From the NCBI GenBank assembly GCA_025355505.1, contig JANXZM010000059.1, positions 1 to 64,000 of the forward strand: a stretch of DNA of 64,000 nucleotides, in the 5' to 3' direction. Below the pieces are notes generated by a model, which was not told where the DNA came from, did no database searches, and saw nothing but the letters and a program-made list of their open reading frames with translations. This DNA comes from Acidobacteriaceae bacterium (lineage in GTDB: Bacteria > Acidobacteriota > Terriglobia > Terriglobales > Acidobacteriaceae). Made by a program: the position numbers and the translations under genes. Below are positions 34,443 to 44,118 of this stretch, one piece after another (positions within the stretch are counted from its first letter, which is position 1; every line of letters begins with the position of its first letter).

Positions 34443-34790
34443 CTATTTCGACGTGCTCGACGCCATCTTCTTCACCATCGCCAGCACCAGCTTCCGGTCA
34501 CTGTCGTTCAGATTCACCGAATAGCGGCGCATCTGGCTCAGGAAGCGGACTTCATCGTCGGAGAGTTGCGGCAACCCCTTATTGCCGTTGCTGTTGCCCT
34601 CGGAAAAAAATTGCGACAACGCCAAATCCATCGCCCCCGCAATTTTCGCCAGCGTGTCCAGTGATGGGATGGTGTGGCTGTTTTCAACGCGCGACAGGTA
34701 GCAGCGCAACAGGCCAGTGCGCTTTTCGATGTCGCCCTGTGACATGCTTCGCTGGAGCCGAAAATTCCGGATGGTCTCGCCGATATTCAT
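34443..34790 (-). CDS. XRE-family helix-turn-helix regulator
   Basis: A 115-residue DNA-binding protein. The N-terminal HTH (residues 1-62) reads IGETIRNFRLQRSMSQGDIEKRTGLLRCYLSRVENSHTIPSLDTLAKIAGAMDLALSQFF, a clear lambda-repressor-like XRE fold. The C-terminal part (LPQLSDDEVRFLSQMRRYSVNLNDSDRKLVLAMVKKMAS) is helical, perhaps for dimerisation. It contains no metal or ligand-binding domain. The neighbours on the same strand are the MXAN_5187-type gene downstream and the metallo-beta-lactamase-fold gene upstream, so targets are unknown. Confidence 0.9.
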   Translation of the reverse strand: MNIGETIRNFRLQRSMSQGDIEKRTGLLRCYLSRVENSHTIPSLDTLAKIAGAMDLALSQFFSEGNSNGNKGLPQLSDDEVRFLSQMRRYSVNLNDSDRKLVLAMVKKMASSTSK

Positions 34791-35055
34791 AGGTACGCAG
34801 CTAACTCAAATCCAAAAAAAAGATGGGTGCATAGTAACCAGAGTAGTACCGTCTGGCAAGTGGAAATTGCTTGCGTCCCTGCTGGAACCGGTTTCAACCA
34901 ACGTTTTCCGGGGAGGACACGGCTTCAGAGCCTGCTCTGAGCGAAGCCGAAGCTTGCCACTGAAGGCCGCTAAAATGAGAGATTTAGCCTTCGAGGGCAG
35001 TCTCGTCTCACTTCTGACCTCCGGTTTCAAGACTTCAATCAGACAATCCCTGAAC

Positions 35056-35985
35056 CTAATTATGCCTAATGAACTTGCCGTTTTTCTGCCCCGTCAGCGA
35101 GTTGTACAACGTCTCCAGAAACGCATCTTCGCTGATAAAATCCCCGGAATACTTTTTCCAGGGATCGAGGATTTTCTTTTCCTTCATCTGCTCCATGGTC
35201 ATTTTCTTGTCGAGCGCGTCCTGCACCGTCGCCCGCGTTTCTTTCAGCATCTTCACGTAAGCGCGCACGTCATCGAGGTTTGAAACCGGCCCGTGGCCGG
35301 GGATGATCTTCACGTCGGGCGGAAGCTGAGCGATGGCCCCCTCGACGCCGCGGATCATGCCGTCGATGCTGCCGCCGCTATCGACATCGATGAAGGGAAA
35401 GCCGTAGGTCACGAAATCGTCGCCCATGTGCACCACGTTTGATTTCGGAAAATAGATGATCGAGTCGCCGTCGGTGTGTCCGGCCGGGAAGTGGAGTGCG
35501 CGGATGTCCTCCCCGTTTAAATGCACGGTGACATCGTGGTCAAACGTGATAATCGGCAGCGCGCCCTTCGGCTGCGCTTTGGCTTCAAAATGCACCGACG
35601 CCCCATTGCCCGCCTGGCCGCCTTCTTCCAGGCGTTTGCGGACATTGTCGTGCGCGATGATGGGCGCTTGCTTCTGGAAGAACTCATTTCCGCCCGTATG
35701 GTCTTCGTGGTAATGCGTGTTGATGATAAAGCGCACCGGCTTGTCCGTAATGCCTTTGAGCGCCTCCTGAATTTTTCCAGCGAGAGGAGCGTACTGATCG
35801 TCGACGACCACGATGCCGTCATCGCCAACGCAGGCGCCAATGTTTCCGCCGGCTCCCGCCAGCATGTAAACATTGCCAGCGACCTTCGAGACTTTGATTC
35901 GAACTTTGCTGAAGTCCTGATCCTGTGCAAAGCAGAAGCCCGCCGAGAGACAAGCCAGTATCGCGATACGAGATGTGGTGCGCAT
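35056..35985 (-). CDS. exported metallo-beta-lactamase-fold hydrolase
   Basis: A 309-residue periplasmic MBL-fold enzyme with a signal peptide (MRTTSRIAILACLSAGFCFA). Zinc ligands appear as HYHEDHTGGN (His91, His93, Asp95, His96), His170 in FPAGHTDGDSIIYF, and a late His231 in IIPGHGPVS. The context VVDDQYAPLAGKIQEALKGIT and KPVRFIINTHYHEDH matches SoxH-like or quinoprotein-relay MBL proteins and not a typical class B penicillinase, so the substrate is unknown. The ATG at 35985 has AGGAGT seven bases upstream; an in-frame GTG three codons earlier is less likely. Confidence 0.87.
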   Translation of the reverse strand: MRTTSRIAILACLSAGFCFAQDQDFSKVRIKVSKVAGNVYMLAGAGGNIGACVGDDGIVVVDDQYAPLAGKIQEALKGITDKPVRFIINTHYHEDHTGGNEFFQKQAPIIAHDNVRKRLEEGGQAGNGASVHFEAKAQPKGALPIITFDHDVTVHLNGEDIRALHFPAGHTDGDSIIYFPKSNVVHMGDDFVTYGFPFIDVDSGGSIDGMIRGVEGAIAQLPPDVKIIPGHGPVSNLDDVRAYVKMLKETRATVQDALDKKMTMEQMKEKKILDPWKKYSGDFISEDAFLETLYNSLTGQKNGKFIRHN

Positions 35986-36073
35986 GGGTCTCACTCCTGA
36001 GAAGCTGAAATTGTAAATGGAAAGAAGGCATTGAAATCAACGTCACTGATTCAATGACTCAATGATTCAATAA

Positions 36074-37528
36074 TTACGGCGTGCCCTCAAACAGCGTCCA
36101 AAGCCGGTCGGCGGTGACGCGATAGATCGCATAGGCGCTGCCACCGTCGGAGGTGCGCCGGAAGAGCAATTCGCCTCGGCCGTCGCCGTCGGCATCGACC
36201 GCGTCGATCAGTTCCATGCGCGGAGCGACGTCCAGATGTAGCGAATCAGTTTGCGAGAAAAATAGTTTTCGCAATTCGCCTTCGAGGTTGGTGCGGGCAA
36301 TGAGCGTGATCTCCTTTGGTTCTTCGAAGCTTCCGGTCGTGCCGGCAGCGAGCGGGCGAGTTTTTGCGGAGAGCACCAGCACCGGCTCGTTCGAATTGGA
36401 GAGATCGAAGATGCGCAAGCTCACATCGTCGAAAACAGGCTTGGGCAACTTGCCGGCGGATTTGCCGGCGGATCTTCCAGCGGAAGACTTCTTGCGCGTG
36501 GACGCCGTTTCTTTTGTCGCACCGCTTACCTGCGCGCGAAACTGGGTCGCGGCCAAATCGAGCATCTTGCCGCGATAGCTGGCTTCTTCCGCCGGCTTCA
36601 CATCATAAGTGTAGGGACGCGGATCAGGTCCGCCGCCATCGGAAATCGCTGGGATGAACGTGAACTGCGGCGAAGACGCGGTGGAATCTTTTGGGGTCTT
36701 CGCGTCGGGCTTCCCTGCGCCTGCCGAAGTTGCGCCCACCGGCGCTGCATCCGTCAGCGGGTCGAACGTCGCAAAGGGCTCGCGGCGCGTGCTTGAATCG
36801 GGCTTCCCGCGCCGTAGCCTGGGCCGATTCGGATCGACGATCGGTTCGTCTGACACAGCAGCTGACGCAGCGGCCTTCGCGGGTTCGGGTGCCGTGGGCG
36901 CTTTTGCACGATCCGTCGGGCTCGGCGCGGTCGGCGCGCTGGCGGGCGGTGCGGCAGTTGGCGGCGACGGAGCGGTCGCGGGCTTTTGTTGGTCTTTATT
37001 TTTGTCTTTGTCTTTGTCCTGATCTTGATCTTGATTCTTGTCCTTGTCCTTGTCCTTGTCATCAGCGCCGCTATCGGAATCGGCTTTACCATGTGCGCGA
37101 TGAAGCACGGGGGGCGCGTCCTTGTCTTCGATGACTGGGGTCGAGTACTTCTTGCTTTTCTCCGGAGCCTTCGCTCCCGCGGGAAGCCACGTGCCTTCGG
37201 CCATCCACAGGTGGTTCAGTTGTCCAGGTTGCGTAATCGTGAAGACGCCCTGCGACACTCCGGCGCGAAAACCTTCGTAGACGATTCCGAAGTCCAGAGC
37301 CATGGGAACGGGCGCAGCTTTATACGAACCCGCGTCGTAAAATTTTCCGTCCATCATGATGGCAATGGGAGTGAGGCGAGCTTTGCCTTTCGGTGAAAGC
37401 TGGATCAGTCCCAAGGCGCGCGGACCCTTGGCGGACCCTGGTTTGTGTCCGAACTGCGGCATCGGCCCCTGGGCCACAAGCCACGAACTGGCGAGCCAAA
37501 TCGTGGCGGCCAAGGTGACGGCGAACAT
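36074..37528 (-). CDS. exported hypothetical protein with Lys/Asp- and Pro/Ala-rich linker
   Basis: A 484-residue protein with an N-terminal signal peptide (MFAVTLAATIWLASSWLVAQ). The first part (FGHKPGSAKGPRALGLIQLSPKGKARLTPIAIMMDGKFYDAG) and the C-terminal part (DLSNSNEPVLVLSAKTRPLA...LIARTNLEGELRKLFFSQTDSLH) are well-formed strands. The stretch DADGDGRGELLFRRTSD near the end resembles an FG-GAP/VCBS calcium site. In between is a low-complexity region of DKDKDKNQ-type repeats, then Pro/Ala/Thr. I know no family for it. The start is chosen at the signal peptide; an upstream ATG at 37570 would overlap the divergent bcp start by one base. Confidence 0.65.
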   Translation of the reverse strand: MFAVTLAATIWLASSWLVAQGPMPQFGHKPGSAKGPRALGLIQLSPKGKARLTPIAIMMDGKFYDAGSYKAAPVPMALDFGIVYEGFRAGVSQGVFTITQPGQLNHLWMAEGTWLPAGAKAPEKSKKYSTPVIEDKDAPPVLHRAHGKADSDSGADDKDKDKDKNQDQDQDKDKDKNKDQQKPATAPSPPTAAPPASAPTAPSPTDRAKAPTAPEPAKAAASAAVSDEPIVDPNRPRLRRGKPDSSTRREPFATFDPLTDAAPVGATSAGAGKPDAKTPKDSTASSPQFTFIPAISDGGGPDPRPYTYDVKPAEEASYRGKMLDLAATQFRAQVSGATKETASTRKKSSAGRSAGKSAGKLPKPVFDDVSLRIFDLSNSNEPVLVLSAKTRPLAAGTTGSFEEPKEITLIARTNLEGELRKLFFSQTDSLHLDVAPRMELIDAVDADGDGRGELLFRRTSDGGSAYAIYRVTADRLWTLFEGTP

Positions 37529-37568
37529 CCGGTTGCGATATAACGATGACGAGCGAGGAGAGAATTCC

Positions 37569-38030
37569 ATGGAAGTTAATGATAAATCCCCAGACTTCAG
37601 TACGACGGACGAGAACGGCAAAGAGGTTGCCTTAAAAGATTTTCGGGGCAAGACCGTGGTGCTTTATTTCTATCCCAAGGCCGACACGCCGGGGTGCACC
37701 AAGGAAGCGTGCGGTTTTCGCGATAGCTATGCAGCAATCAAGAAGACGGGCGTGGTGCTGCTTGGGATTTCAAGGGACACAGCGGCCTCGCAGAAAAAGT
37801 TTCAGGACAAGTTCAGTTTGCCGTTCCCGCTGCTGGCCGATGCGGAGAAGAAGATTGCGAACCTGTTCGGCGTGGTCAAAGAGAAAAATATGTACGGCAA
37901 GAAAGTGAAAGGGATCGCGCGGACGACTTTCGTCATTGGCCCCGACGGTAAGATCCAGCACATCTTCAATAACGTGAAGGCGGAAGGGCACGCGGAAGAA
38001 GTGCTGGCGTACCTGAAGGGTGCGGCCTGA
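37569..38030 (+). CDS. bcp: peroxiredoxin, Bcp/PrxQ type
   Basis: Thiol peroxidase that reduces H2O2 and alkyl hydroperoxides. The 153-residue protein has the peroxidatic Cys43 in FYPKADTPGCTKEACGFRD, with a resolving Cys48 five residues later, the standard PrxQ arrangement. LLGISRDTAASQKKFQDKFSLPFPLLAD and ARTTFVIGPDGKIQHIF complete the family pattern. AGGAG lies eight bases before the ATG. The 3-methyladenine glycosylase gene follows 12 bp later on the same strand, so the two are likely co-transcribed, pairing peroxide and DNA-damage defence. Confidence 0.95.
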   Translation: MEVNDKSPDFSTTDENGKEVALKDFRGKTVVLYFYPKADTPGCTKEACGFRDSYAAIKKTGVVLLGISRDTAASQKKFQDKFSLPFPLLADAEKKIANLFGVVKEKNMYGKKVKGIARTTFVIGPDGKIQHIFNNVKAEGHAEEVLAYLKGAA

Positions 38031-38042
38031 GGGGGTCGGTCC

Positions 38043-38684
38043 ATGACTTCGCTCGCCCGCGCCACTTTGCTGAAGGCAGAGTTCTTCAATCGCGATCCGC
38101 GGCGGGTGGCGCGGGCTTTGCTGGGAAAATTGCTGGTCCGGCAAACGCCCCGCGGAATTCTGGCGGGACGAATTGTCGAAACCGAGGCCTATCTCGGCAA
38201 AGGCGATACGGCGGCACACGCAGCGGCGGGACGAACGGCGCGAAATTCCGTTCTGTTTGGTCCACCCGGCCACGCCTATGTGTACTTCATCTACGGCAAT
38301 CACTACTGCCTGAATGTCTCCTGCTTGCCGGACGGAGTGCCCGGATGCGTGCTGTTTCGGGCGCTGGAGCCGGTGGCCGGCATCGAGCAGATGGCGGAGG
38401 CCCGAGGGATCGAACTCGTGAAAGAAGACGACTTCGCGAAAATTTCTTCTCTCCAGAAGATTTCCGCTGGACCGGGACGCATGTCCGAAGCGCTGGAGAT
38501 CACGCGCGAGCGGGACAACGGAAAAAGTCTGGTGAATGCGCGCTCGCACCTCCGCATTGTCGACGACGGCTATCGCGTGCGCCGCGTAACGGTCACTCCT
38601 CGTATCGGGATCGTGAAGTCAGCCGAGCTGCCGTTACGATACTTCGTCGCCGGAAATCCATTTGTCTCGGGGTGGAGGTCGTAG
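38043..38684 (+). CDS. DNA-3-methyladenine glycosylase (AAG/Mpg type)
   Basis: Removes alkylated and deaminated purines from DNA, leaving an abasic site. The 213-residue protein carries the family motif ARALLGKLLVRQ, AGRIVETEAYLGKGDTAAHA (catalytic Glu in ETEAY, 46-50), FGPPGHAYVYFIYGNHYCLNVSC and LFRALEPVAGIEQM. The C-terminus (VTPRIGIVKSAELPLRYFVAGNPFVS) is standard. It starts 12 bp after bcp. The gene ends 13 bases from the convergent duplicated-domain gene. Confidence 0.93.
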   Translation: MTSLARATLLKAEFFNRDPRRVARALLGKLLVRQTPRGILAGRIVETEAYLGKGDTAAHAAAGRTARNSVLFGPPGHAYVYFIYGNHYCLNVSCLPDGVPGCVLFRALEPVAGIEQMAEARGIELVKEDDFAKISSLQKISAGPGRMSEALEITRERDNGKSLVNARSHLRIVDDGYRVRRVTVTPRIGIVKSAELPLRYFVAGNPFVSGWRS

Positions 38685-38697
38685 CGTTTCGTGGGGG

Positions 38698-39981
38698 CTA
38701 ACGTACCTGCGCCCGGCGCTTCGCCTTGATCAGCACATCCGCCGGGTCCGGACGTCCATTCCAGAAATCCAACCGGATGCGACCGTCCACCATCTGCGTG
38801 ACCGTCGCCGGAATTGAGCTGATCGTTAGGTACCATCCCTGCGGTAGCACCACGGCGTTGCGCGGACGTCCCAGGCTCCGGTCAAACACCAGTTCGTCTC
38901 CCTCCAGGCGGTAGCTCGCTGGCGCAGTGTACGTCTCCGAAATTCGCACGCGTAAGTCTTGCCCAGCCTTCACCGGAGAGAATGGCACCACGACCACCTG
39001 TGCCGCCGCGTCCACCGGCTCCCCCGCATCTATTTTTGCGGCCGCCAGTTCTGCCCCGGTCATTATTTTCGTCGCCAGCTTTTCGCCCGTATCGAGCATG
39101 TAGGCCGACGGATCCGACACTTTGCTGCCGCTGCGGACGACGTTGAAGTACTTGTCCACTCCCGGACGTGACTCCGTGTAGTCGTGATACAGGCGGAATG
39201 CGTGCGTTTCCGGCTGCTGCAGGAAGTAAACAATTTCGCGGTCCTGGTGCGCCCGCTCCGAGAGACGCTCTTGCTCGGTCTCGCCCTCGAACGGCGCTTC
39301 CCAGCTCTTCGCCGAACCCGTCGCCCGTGGCGCGGCAGCAGCGCCCGTCTGCGCGCCTAGCTTGCCTTTCACGACCAGCGGCGCCTCCGCCCCGCTGCCA
39401 TTCATGTAGCTGATCGCAATCCGTCCGTCCGGCTCGGCCAGAACCTGCGACGGCACGTTGCACGCCACCAGTTCATATCCCGCGGGCAGCACCACGCTGT
39501 TCCGCGGGATGCTCAGCGACCGGTTAAAGACGATCGCGTCGCCTTCGTGGTAGTAACTCTTGGCGTCCTTGTACGTTTTCAGGATCAGCAGGCGCGCCTG
39601 CCCTTCGGGTGGTACCGGACGCGCCAGGGTCACCTTGATGTAATCCACCGATGTGCCTTCGCCCTTCATCAGCGGGTCCTTCACCGCCTCCTCGCCGCTT
39701 ACCACTTCAAACCGCAACGGCTGTCCGGTCATCACGTCAACCACCGACTCGCCAGTGGCTACGCTGCCCTTGCGGATCGGATTGAAGTAATACTTCGCCC
39801 CGGCGGTGGTGGCCGTCACCTCGTAGCGGATCGCGAAACTTGCGCTCTCCGGCGACAGCAGTTCGTAGCGCGTGTACTCGTCCGTTTCCGTTTGCGCGGG
39901 TGCGGCCACAGCCGCCCCCTGCCCCCATACCGTCCCTGCCCCACACAACAGAACGAGCAGCCACGCAATCGCCTTGGGCAT
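38698..39981 (-). CDS. exported protein with tandemly duplicated domain, unknown function
   Basis: A 427-residue protein with a signal peptide (MPKAIAWLLVLLCGAGTVWG). Two copies of a roughly 170-residue domain are seen: first EGDAIVFNRSLSIPRNSVVL...PDGRIAISYMN, second EGDELVFDRSLGRPRNAVVL...VDGRIRLDFWN. Preceding parts also correspond (AKYYFNPIRKGS with DKYFNVVRSGS, LILKTYKDAKSYY with RISETYTAPASYR). The fold looks beta-rich. The ATG at 39981 has GGAGGG five bases upstream; the in-frame ATGs at 40008 and 39999 are less well placed. No enzyme motif is seen. Confidence 0.75.
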   Translation of the reverse strand: MPKAIAWLLVLLCGAGTVWGQGAAVAAPAQTETDEYTRYELLSPESASFAIRYEVTATTAGAKYYFNPIRKGSVATGESVVDVMTGQPLRFEVVSGEEAVKDPLMKGEGTSVDYIKVTLARPVPPEGQARLLILKTYKDAKSYYHEGDAIVFNRSLSIPRNSVVLPAGYELVACNVPSQVLAEPDGRIAISYMNGSGAEAPLVVKGKLGAQTGAAAAPRATGSAKSWEAPFEGETEQERLSERAHQDREIVYFLQQPETHAFRLYHDYTESRPGVDKYFNVVRSGSKVSDPSAYMLDTGEKLATKIMTGAELAAAKIDAGEPVDAAAQVVVVPFSPVKAGQDLRVRISETYTAPASYRLEGDELVFDRSLGRPRNAVVLPQGWYLTISSIPATVTQMVDGRIRLDFWNGRPDPADVLIKAKRRAQVR

Positions 39982-40125
39982 GCACACCCTCCGTTTCATC
40001 GCAAGCACTCTATCATCTTTATCTGGGAAAACTACGGTCAGGCGCGTGGATCCGACATAGGAGGCGACGGCGAGCTGGGTCTTTGCGGTTTGCGGGAATT
40101 AGCCCTGCGGCACTGCCCCTTCTTC

Positions 40126-43083
40126 CTACTGCAATTTCCCGTACTCGGCTTTTGCCTGCTTCAAGATGAGCAAATCCGGATCGGCGTCTTTCCACGCGGC
40201 AAAGAAGTCCTGGTAGGCGGACTTGGCGGACGCGGTGTTGCCTTGCAGAGCGTAGGCGCGCCCCAGCCCCAGGTGGGAGAGGTTGTAGCGAACGTCGAGA
40301 GGGCCAGCGCCGCGGTGGTCGAGAATCTTCTGGTATTCGGCCGCCGCCTTTGCTCCGTCTTTCAAACCCAGGAAGCCTTCACCACGAATGTAGTTGATCG
40401 TGTAGCCTGCGGTGCCGGGGCCACTGCCGAGTTCGTAGGGAGTGGCCACTTCCAGTCGCGCCACGGCCTGTGCCGGCTGGTTATGCTGCAGGTCGGTAAA
40501 GGCCCGGGCGACGGGAACCCAGACTTTGTTGAGCAGCGTGTCGGTGGGGCCCTGGCGAACCAGTTCTTCCGCCATTTTTTGGCTGCGCGCAGCGTCTCCG
40601 GTCTCGGCTAGCACTACCGTGGCAATCAGCCGGGTGTCGCGGTCTTGCGAGGTAGCGAGAGCCTCGGAGATTTTCTGGCGAGCTTCCGCTAGGTTGCCCA
40701 GTTGGGCTTCGTCCGCAGCCTGGTTCGCGAGAATGATCCCGCTCAATTCCTTGTATCCCAGGCGCCGGGCGCTACTTTCACTTTGAGCGTAAGCGGCGCG
40801 TGCGGGCTGTAGCCTGCCCCGCGACAACTCGCCGCGAGCATGGAACCAGACCAGAAGGGGTTCTTCCGATTTTCCGACAGCCCATTCCAGTTCGTGGCGC
40901 TGGGCGGCTTCATCGCCGCGAATGAAAGCGAGGTCGAAGAGCGTGAAATGCGCCGGGCCGCCCGTGCTCTGGGCGACCGCCTTCTCGGCCACCGCCCTAG
41001 CTTCGTCGAAGCGATTCAGGCCCTCGTAAGCGGCGGCGACGTTCTGGTAGGAGTAACTGTCTTTGGGGTCGAGGCGCATAACCTCGCTGGAACTGGCCAG
41101 GGCTTTTTCCTGCTGACCGATGGCAGCGTAGAGCAAGGAGAGGTTGTCGCGAGGCACAGTGTCGCGCGGGTAGGTTTGCACCCACTGTTCGTAGATCTCG
41201 ATGGACTTCTCCACTTCCCGGGTGACCTCGCCATAGTAATGCGCCGAGATATAGAGCCTTTCACGTTCGCTGGCTCTCTCCTTCAAGTCGAAGGCCTTGG
41301 TGATAAAACTCTCGGCCAGCCCTTGCTGCGATAGATTGCTATAGGCCACGCCCAGGGTCGCGTTAGCCATGGCGAAGTTGGGATCAAGCTCGACGGCGCG
41401 CTTGAGATGGGGAATGGCTTTCTCATCGGCAAGTCTCTGATGCTCGGCCTGGCCGAGGCTGAAGGCCTGCAAAGCTTCGAGCGACGAGGTGGTGGCCTGT
41501 TCGAGCGGCGTGGCGAACTTCTGCACCGAGCCGATGGACTCGCCGAGCTTGCCCCGCAAGCCAGAAGCCGCCCGGTCGAGCGACTTGAGCACCTGCTCCT
41601 TGCTCTCGGCCTCGACTTCTTCGCGCGCCAGCGCGTCGCCGTTCTGTGCATTCAGCGCGGAGAGGGTGATGACGTAGTGAGTACCCAGGCTGGCGATCGA
41701 GCCCGCGAGCATGGCCTTGGCGCCTTCGCGCATGCAAATCTCGCGGGCGACGTCATTGCTAATGCGTTCGTCGGGCTGGCGTCCCATGAAGCGCAGAGCC
41801 TCGCGGACGCGCGATTCCGGCAACAGGTTCAGGTAGGGAGACTGCTCCAGTTGCACGGCCAGCGCCTGCTTCAGGGTGCCGTCAAAGACGGCGTCGCCCG
41901 TCGTGTTCACGAAGTCGGCGAGAACCACCGTGTCTTTTTCAGTGAGCGCGCTGGCGCTGCGGGAGCGGAATAATAAGCCTCCGCCGATGAGGGCTGCGAT
42001 CAGCACAGCGCCGGCGACGGCCGGAATCTTCCATGATTTTTTCGAACTCGTCGGCGCGACGGCAGTGCTACCGCTCGCGGGCAGCGCTGCGCCCGACGAA
42101 CCGGCCGCCACCGCCGCAACGGAACCGGACGAAACCGCCTGCGCCACTGGTCTCGATCCCGAATCATGCGCCGCCGCCACCGACCCCGAACTGGCGGCCA
42201 CCGCGCGTCCGGTGTCGGTGTCGCGCTTCAGGCGTTGCAAGTCGGCGCGGATATCCGCGGCGTGCTGGAAGCGCAGATTGCGGTCTTTCTCCAGCGCCTT
42301 GTTGATGACGTCTTCGAGTTTCGGGGGCAGGTCCGGATTCAGCCGGATCGGCGGAGTCGGCGCCCGATCCAGGATCGCCTGAAAAATTAGCGCCGAGGTG
42401 TCGCCGCGAAACGGCACCATCCCGGTGGCCATTTCATAGAGCACCGCTCCAAAGGAAAACAGGTCGGTGCGGGGATCGAGTTCCTTGCCCTTCGCCTGCT
42501 CCGGAGACATGTACGCCACCGTGCCAATCGCGGAACCGGGACTGGTCAGGTGCTCTTCCGCGATCGTGGCCTCCACCGTCACACCAAGCGGCTCCGATGG
42601 CCGAGTGGCAGGCTGTGTGACCTTTGCCAGCCCAAAATCCAGTATCTTCGCGTGCCCGCGCTTGGTCACAAAAATATTCGCCGGCTTAATGTCGCGATGA
42701 ACGATGCCCTGCGCGTGCGCCGCATCCAGCGCGTCGGCAATTTCAATGCCCAGCGAGAGCAGCGTGTCCAATTCCATCGGGCGGTTGCCGATGACATGTT
42801 TCAGCGTCGATCCGTCGAGGTACTCCATGACGATAAACGCCTTGCCGTCCTGCTCACCAATGTCGTGGATGGTGCAGATATTCGGATGGTTGAGCGCCGA
42901 GGCAGCCCTCGCCTCGCGGCGGAATCGCTCCAGCGACTGCCGATCCTGGGCCACATTCTCCGGAAGGAACTTCAGTGCTACGAAGCGGTCAAGGCGCGTA
43001 TCCTCGGCCTTGTACACCACGCCCATGCCTCCACCGCCAAGCTTCTCGACGATGCGGTAATGCGAGACAACCTCACCAACCAT
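40126..43083 (-). CDS. Ser/Thr protein kinase with transmembrane segment and TPR sensor region
   Basis: A 985-residue Hanks-type kinase. The kinase domain (8-275) is complete: glycine loop [13 protein letters not shown], Lys38 in [15 protein letters not shown] (129-136), DFGLAKV (149-155), and the APE-like [21 protein letters not shown] Ser/Ala/Gly-rich linker follows, then a single membrane helix ([20 protein letters not shown], about 355-374). The outside part has a region with [38 protein letters not shown], which resembles the adenylate-cyclase/FlgO-like domain found in such proteins, then many TPRs to the end. This layout is common and expanded in Acidobacteriota. It is a likely envelope sensor; the ligand is unknown. 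Confidence 0.92.
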   Translation of the reverse strand: MVGEVVSHYRIVEKLGGGGMGVVYKAEDTRLDRFVALKFLPENVAQDRQSLERFRREARAASALNHPNICTIHDIGEQDGKAFIVMEYLDGSTLKHVIGNRPMELDTLLSLGIEIADALDAAHAQGIVHRDIKPANIFVTKRGHAKILDFGLAKVTQPATRPSEPLGVTVEATIAEEHLTSPGSAIGTVAYMSPEQAKGKELDPRTDLFSFGAVLYEMATGMVPFRGDTSALIFQAILDRAPTPPIRLNPDLPPKLEDVINKALEKDRNLRFQHAADIRADLQRLKRDTDTGRAVAASSGSVAAAHDSGSRPVAQAVSSGSVAAVAAGSSGAALPASGSTAVAPTSSKKSWKIPAVAGAVLIAALIGGGLLFRSRSASALTEKDTVVLADFVNTTGDAVFDGTLKQALAVQLEQSPYLNLLPESRVREALRFMGRQPDERISNDVAREICMREGAKAMLAGSIASLGTHYVITLSALNAQNGDALAREEVEAESKEQVLKSLDRAASGLRGKLGESIGSVQKFATPLEQATTSSLEALQAFSLGQAEHQRLADEKAIPHLKRAVELDPNFAMANATLGVAYSNLSQQGLAESFITKAFDLKERASERERLYISAHYYGEVTREVEKSIEIYEQWVQTYPRDTVPRDNLSLLYAAIGQQEKALASSSEVMRLDPKDSYSYQNVAAAYEGLNRFDEARAVAEKAVAQSTGGPAHFTLFDLAFIRGDEAAQRHELEWAVGKSEEPLLVWFHARGELSRGRLQPARAAYAQSESSARRLGYKELSGIILANQAADEAQLGNLAEARQKISEALATSQDRDTRLIATVVLAETGDAARSQKMAEELVRQGPTDTLLNKVWVPVARAFTDLQHNQPAQAVARLEVATPYELGSGPGTAGYTINYIRGEGFLGLKDGAKAAAEYQKILDHRGAGPLDVRYNLSHLGLGRAYALQGNTASAKSAYQDFFAAWKDADPDLLILKQAKAEYGKLQ

Positions 43084-43206
43084 TCCTCACCCCGCGCTGG
43101 GCTGAAATTTTACGGTTGGACATCGGGCAAGTCAACCAATTCGAACGCGTTGCGAGCGTTTTAGTTTTGCAGTTTGCCCAAAGGCGTTCTCGCCAGCGAT
43201 TCCGGT

Positions 43207-44052
43207 TCAGGGTTCCAAAACAGTATTGTCGATCAGCCGCGTAGTACCGACGTAGGCGGCGACAGCGACCAGTGTCTTTTGCGAGATCCGTTCAACCAGA
43301 TCGAGCGTGCCGGGATCGACGACCTCAAAATAATCGAGCGCAACTAGCGGCTCGCGAGCGAAGACTTCTTTGGCGGCGGATATCAGCTTGGCGGCGTTTC
43401 TTTCCCCCGCTTGAAATTCCTGCTGGGCGCGCTGCAACGACCGTTGCAGAACGAGTGCGCGGCCGCGCTCTTCTCGATTCAGGTACGCGTTGCGGGAGCT
43501 CATGGCCAGGCCATCGGGTTCGCGCTTGATGGGGCAGGCGATAATTTCGATGGAGAAATTCAGGTCCCGCACCATGCGCCGGATCACGGCGAGCTGCGCC
43601 GCGTCTTTCTGTCCGAAGAACGCGGCCTCGGGCTCGATGATGTGAAACAGCTTGGAGACAATCGTCGTCACACCGCGGAAATGCCCGGGGCGGGAGCGTC
43701 CGTCGAGCTTTTCGCTCAGGCCTTCGACCAACACCCAGGTGACTTCGCCATTGGGATAGATCTCTTCGACCGAAGGCGCAAAGAGAATCTCGACGCCTTC
43801 TTTTTCCAGCAGCCGGCAGTCGCGATCAAATTGGCGCGGATATTTCGATAAATCTTCTGTCGGGCCGAATTGAGTGGGATTCACGAAGATGGAAACGGCA
43901 ACCGCGTCGCATTGCGCGTTTGCGGCGCGGACCAGCGACAGGTGGCCTTCATGCAGAGCGCCCATGGTCGGGACCAGGCCAAGGCGCTTGCCACTGGCGC
44001 GCGCATCGCGGGAGGCGGCGCGAGCTTCCGGAATGGTCAAGCATATTTTCAT
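43207..44052 (-). CDS. panC: pantothenate synthetase
   Basis: Condenses pantoate and beta-alanine with ATP to give pantothenate. In 281 residues the ATP-binding HxxH appears as His34-Glu-Gly-His37 in LVPTMGALHEGHLSLV. Other motifs are VSIFVNPTQFGPTEDLSKYPRQ, PGHFRGVTTIVSKLF, FGQKDAAQLAVIRRMVRDL and MSSRNAYLN, all in order. A family B repeat and the lipoprotein gene separate it from panB upstream on the same strand. Confidence 0.95.
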   Translation of the reverse strand: MKICLTIPEARAASRDARASGKRLGLVPTMGALHEGHLSLVRAANAQCDAVAVSIFVNPTQFGPTEDLSKYPRQFDRDCRLLEKEGVEILFAPSVEEIYPNGEVTWVLVEGLSEKLDGRSRPGHFRGVTTIVSKLFHIIEPEAAFFGQKDAAQLAVIRRMVRDLNFSIEIIACPIKREPDGLAMSSRNAYLNREERGRALVLQRSLQRAQQEFQAGERNAAKLISAAKEVFAREPLVALDYFEVVDPGTLDLVERISQKTLVAVAAYVGTTRLIDNTVLEP

Positions 44053-44057
44053 GGCTC

Positions 44058-44109
44058 GTAGAGACGAGGCTTGCTGCGGCTCCGGAGACGGGGCAAGCCC
44101 CGTCTCTAC
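44058..44109. repeat. palindromic intergenic repeat, family B
   Basis: GTAGAGACGAGGCTTGCTGC, CCGGAGACGGGGCAAGCCCC and CGTCTCTAC, between panC and the upstream lipoprotein gene. The outer nine bases on each side are exact inverted repeats. Confidence 0.85.
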
Positions 44110-44118
44110 GGGTGAATC

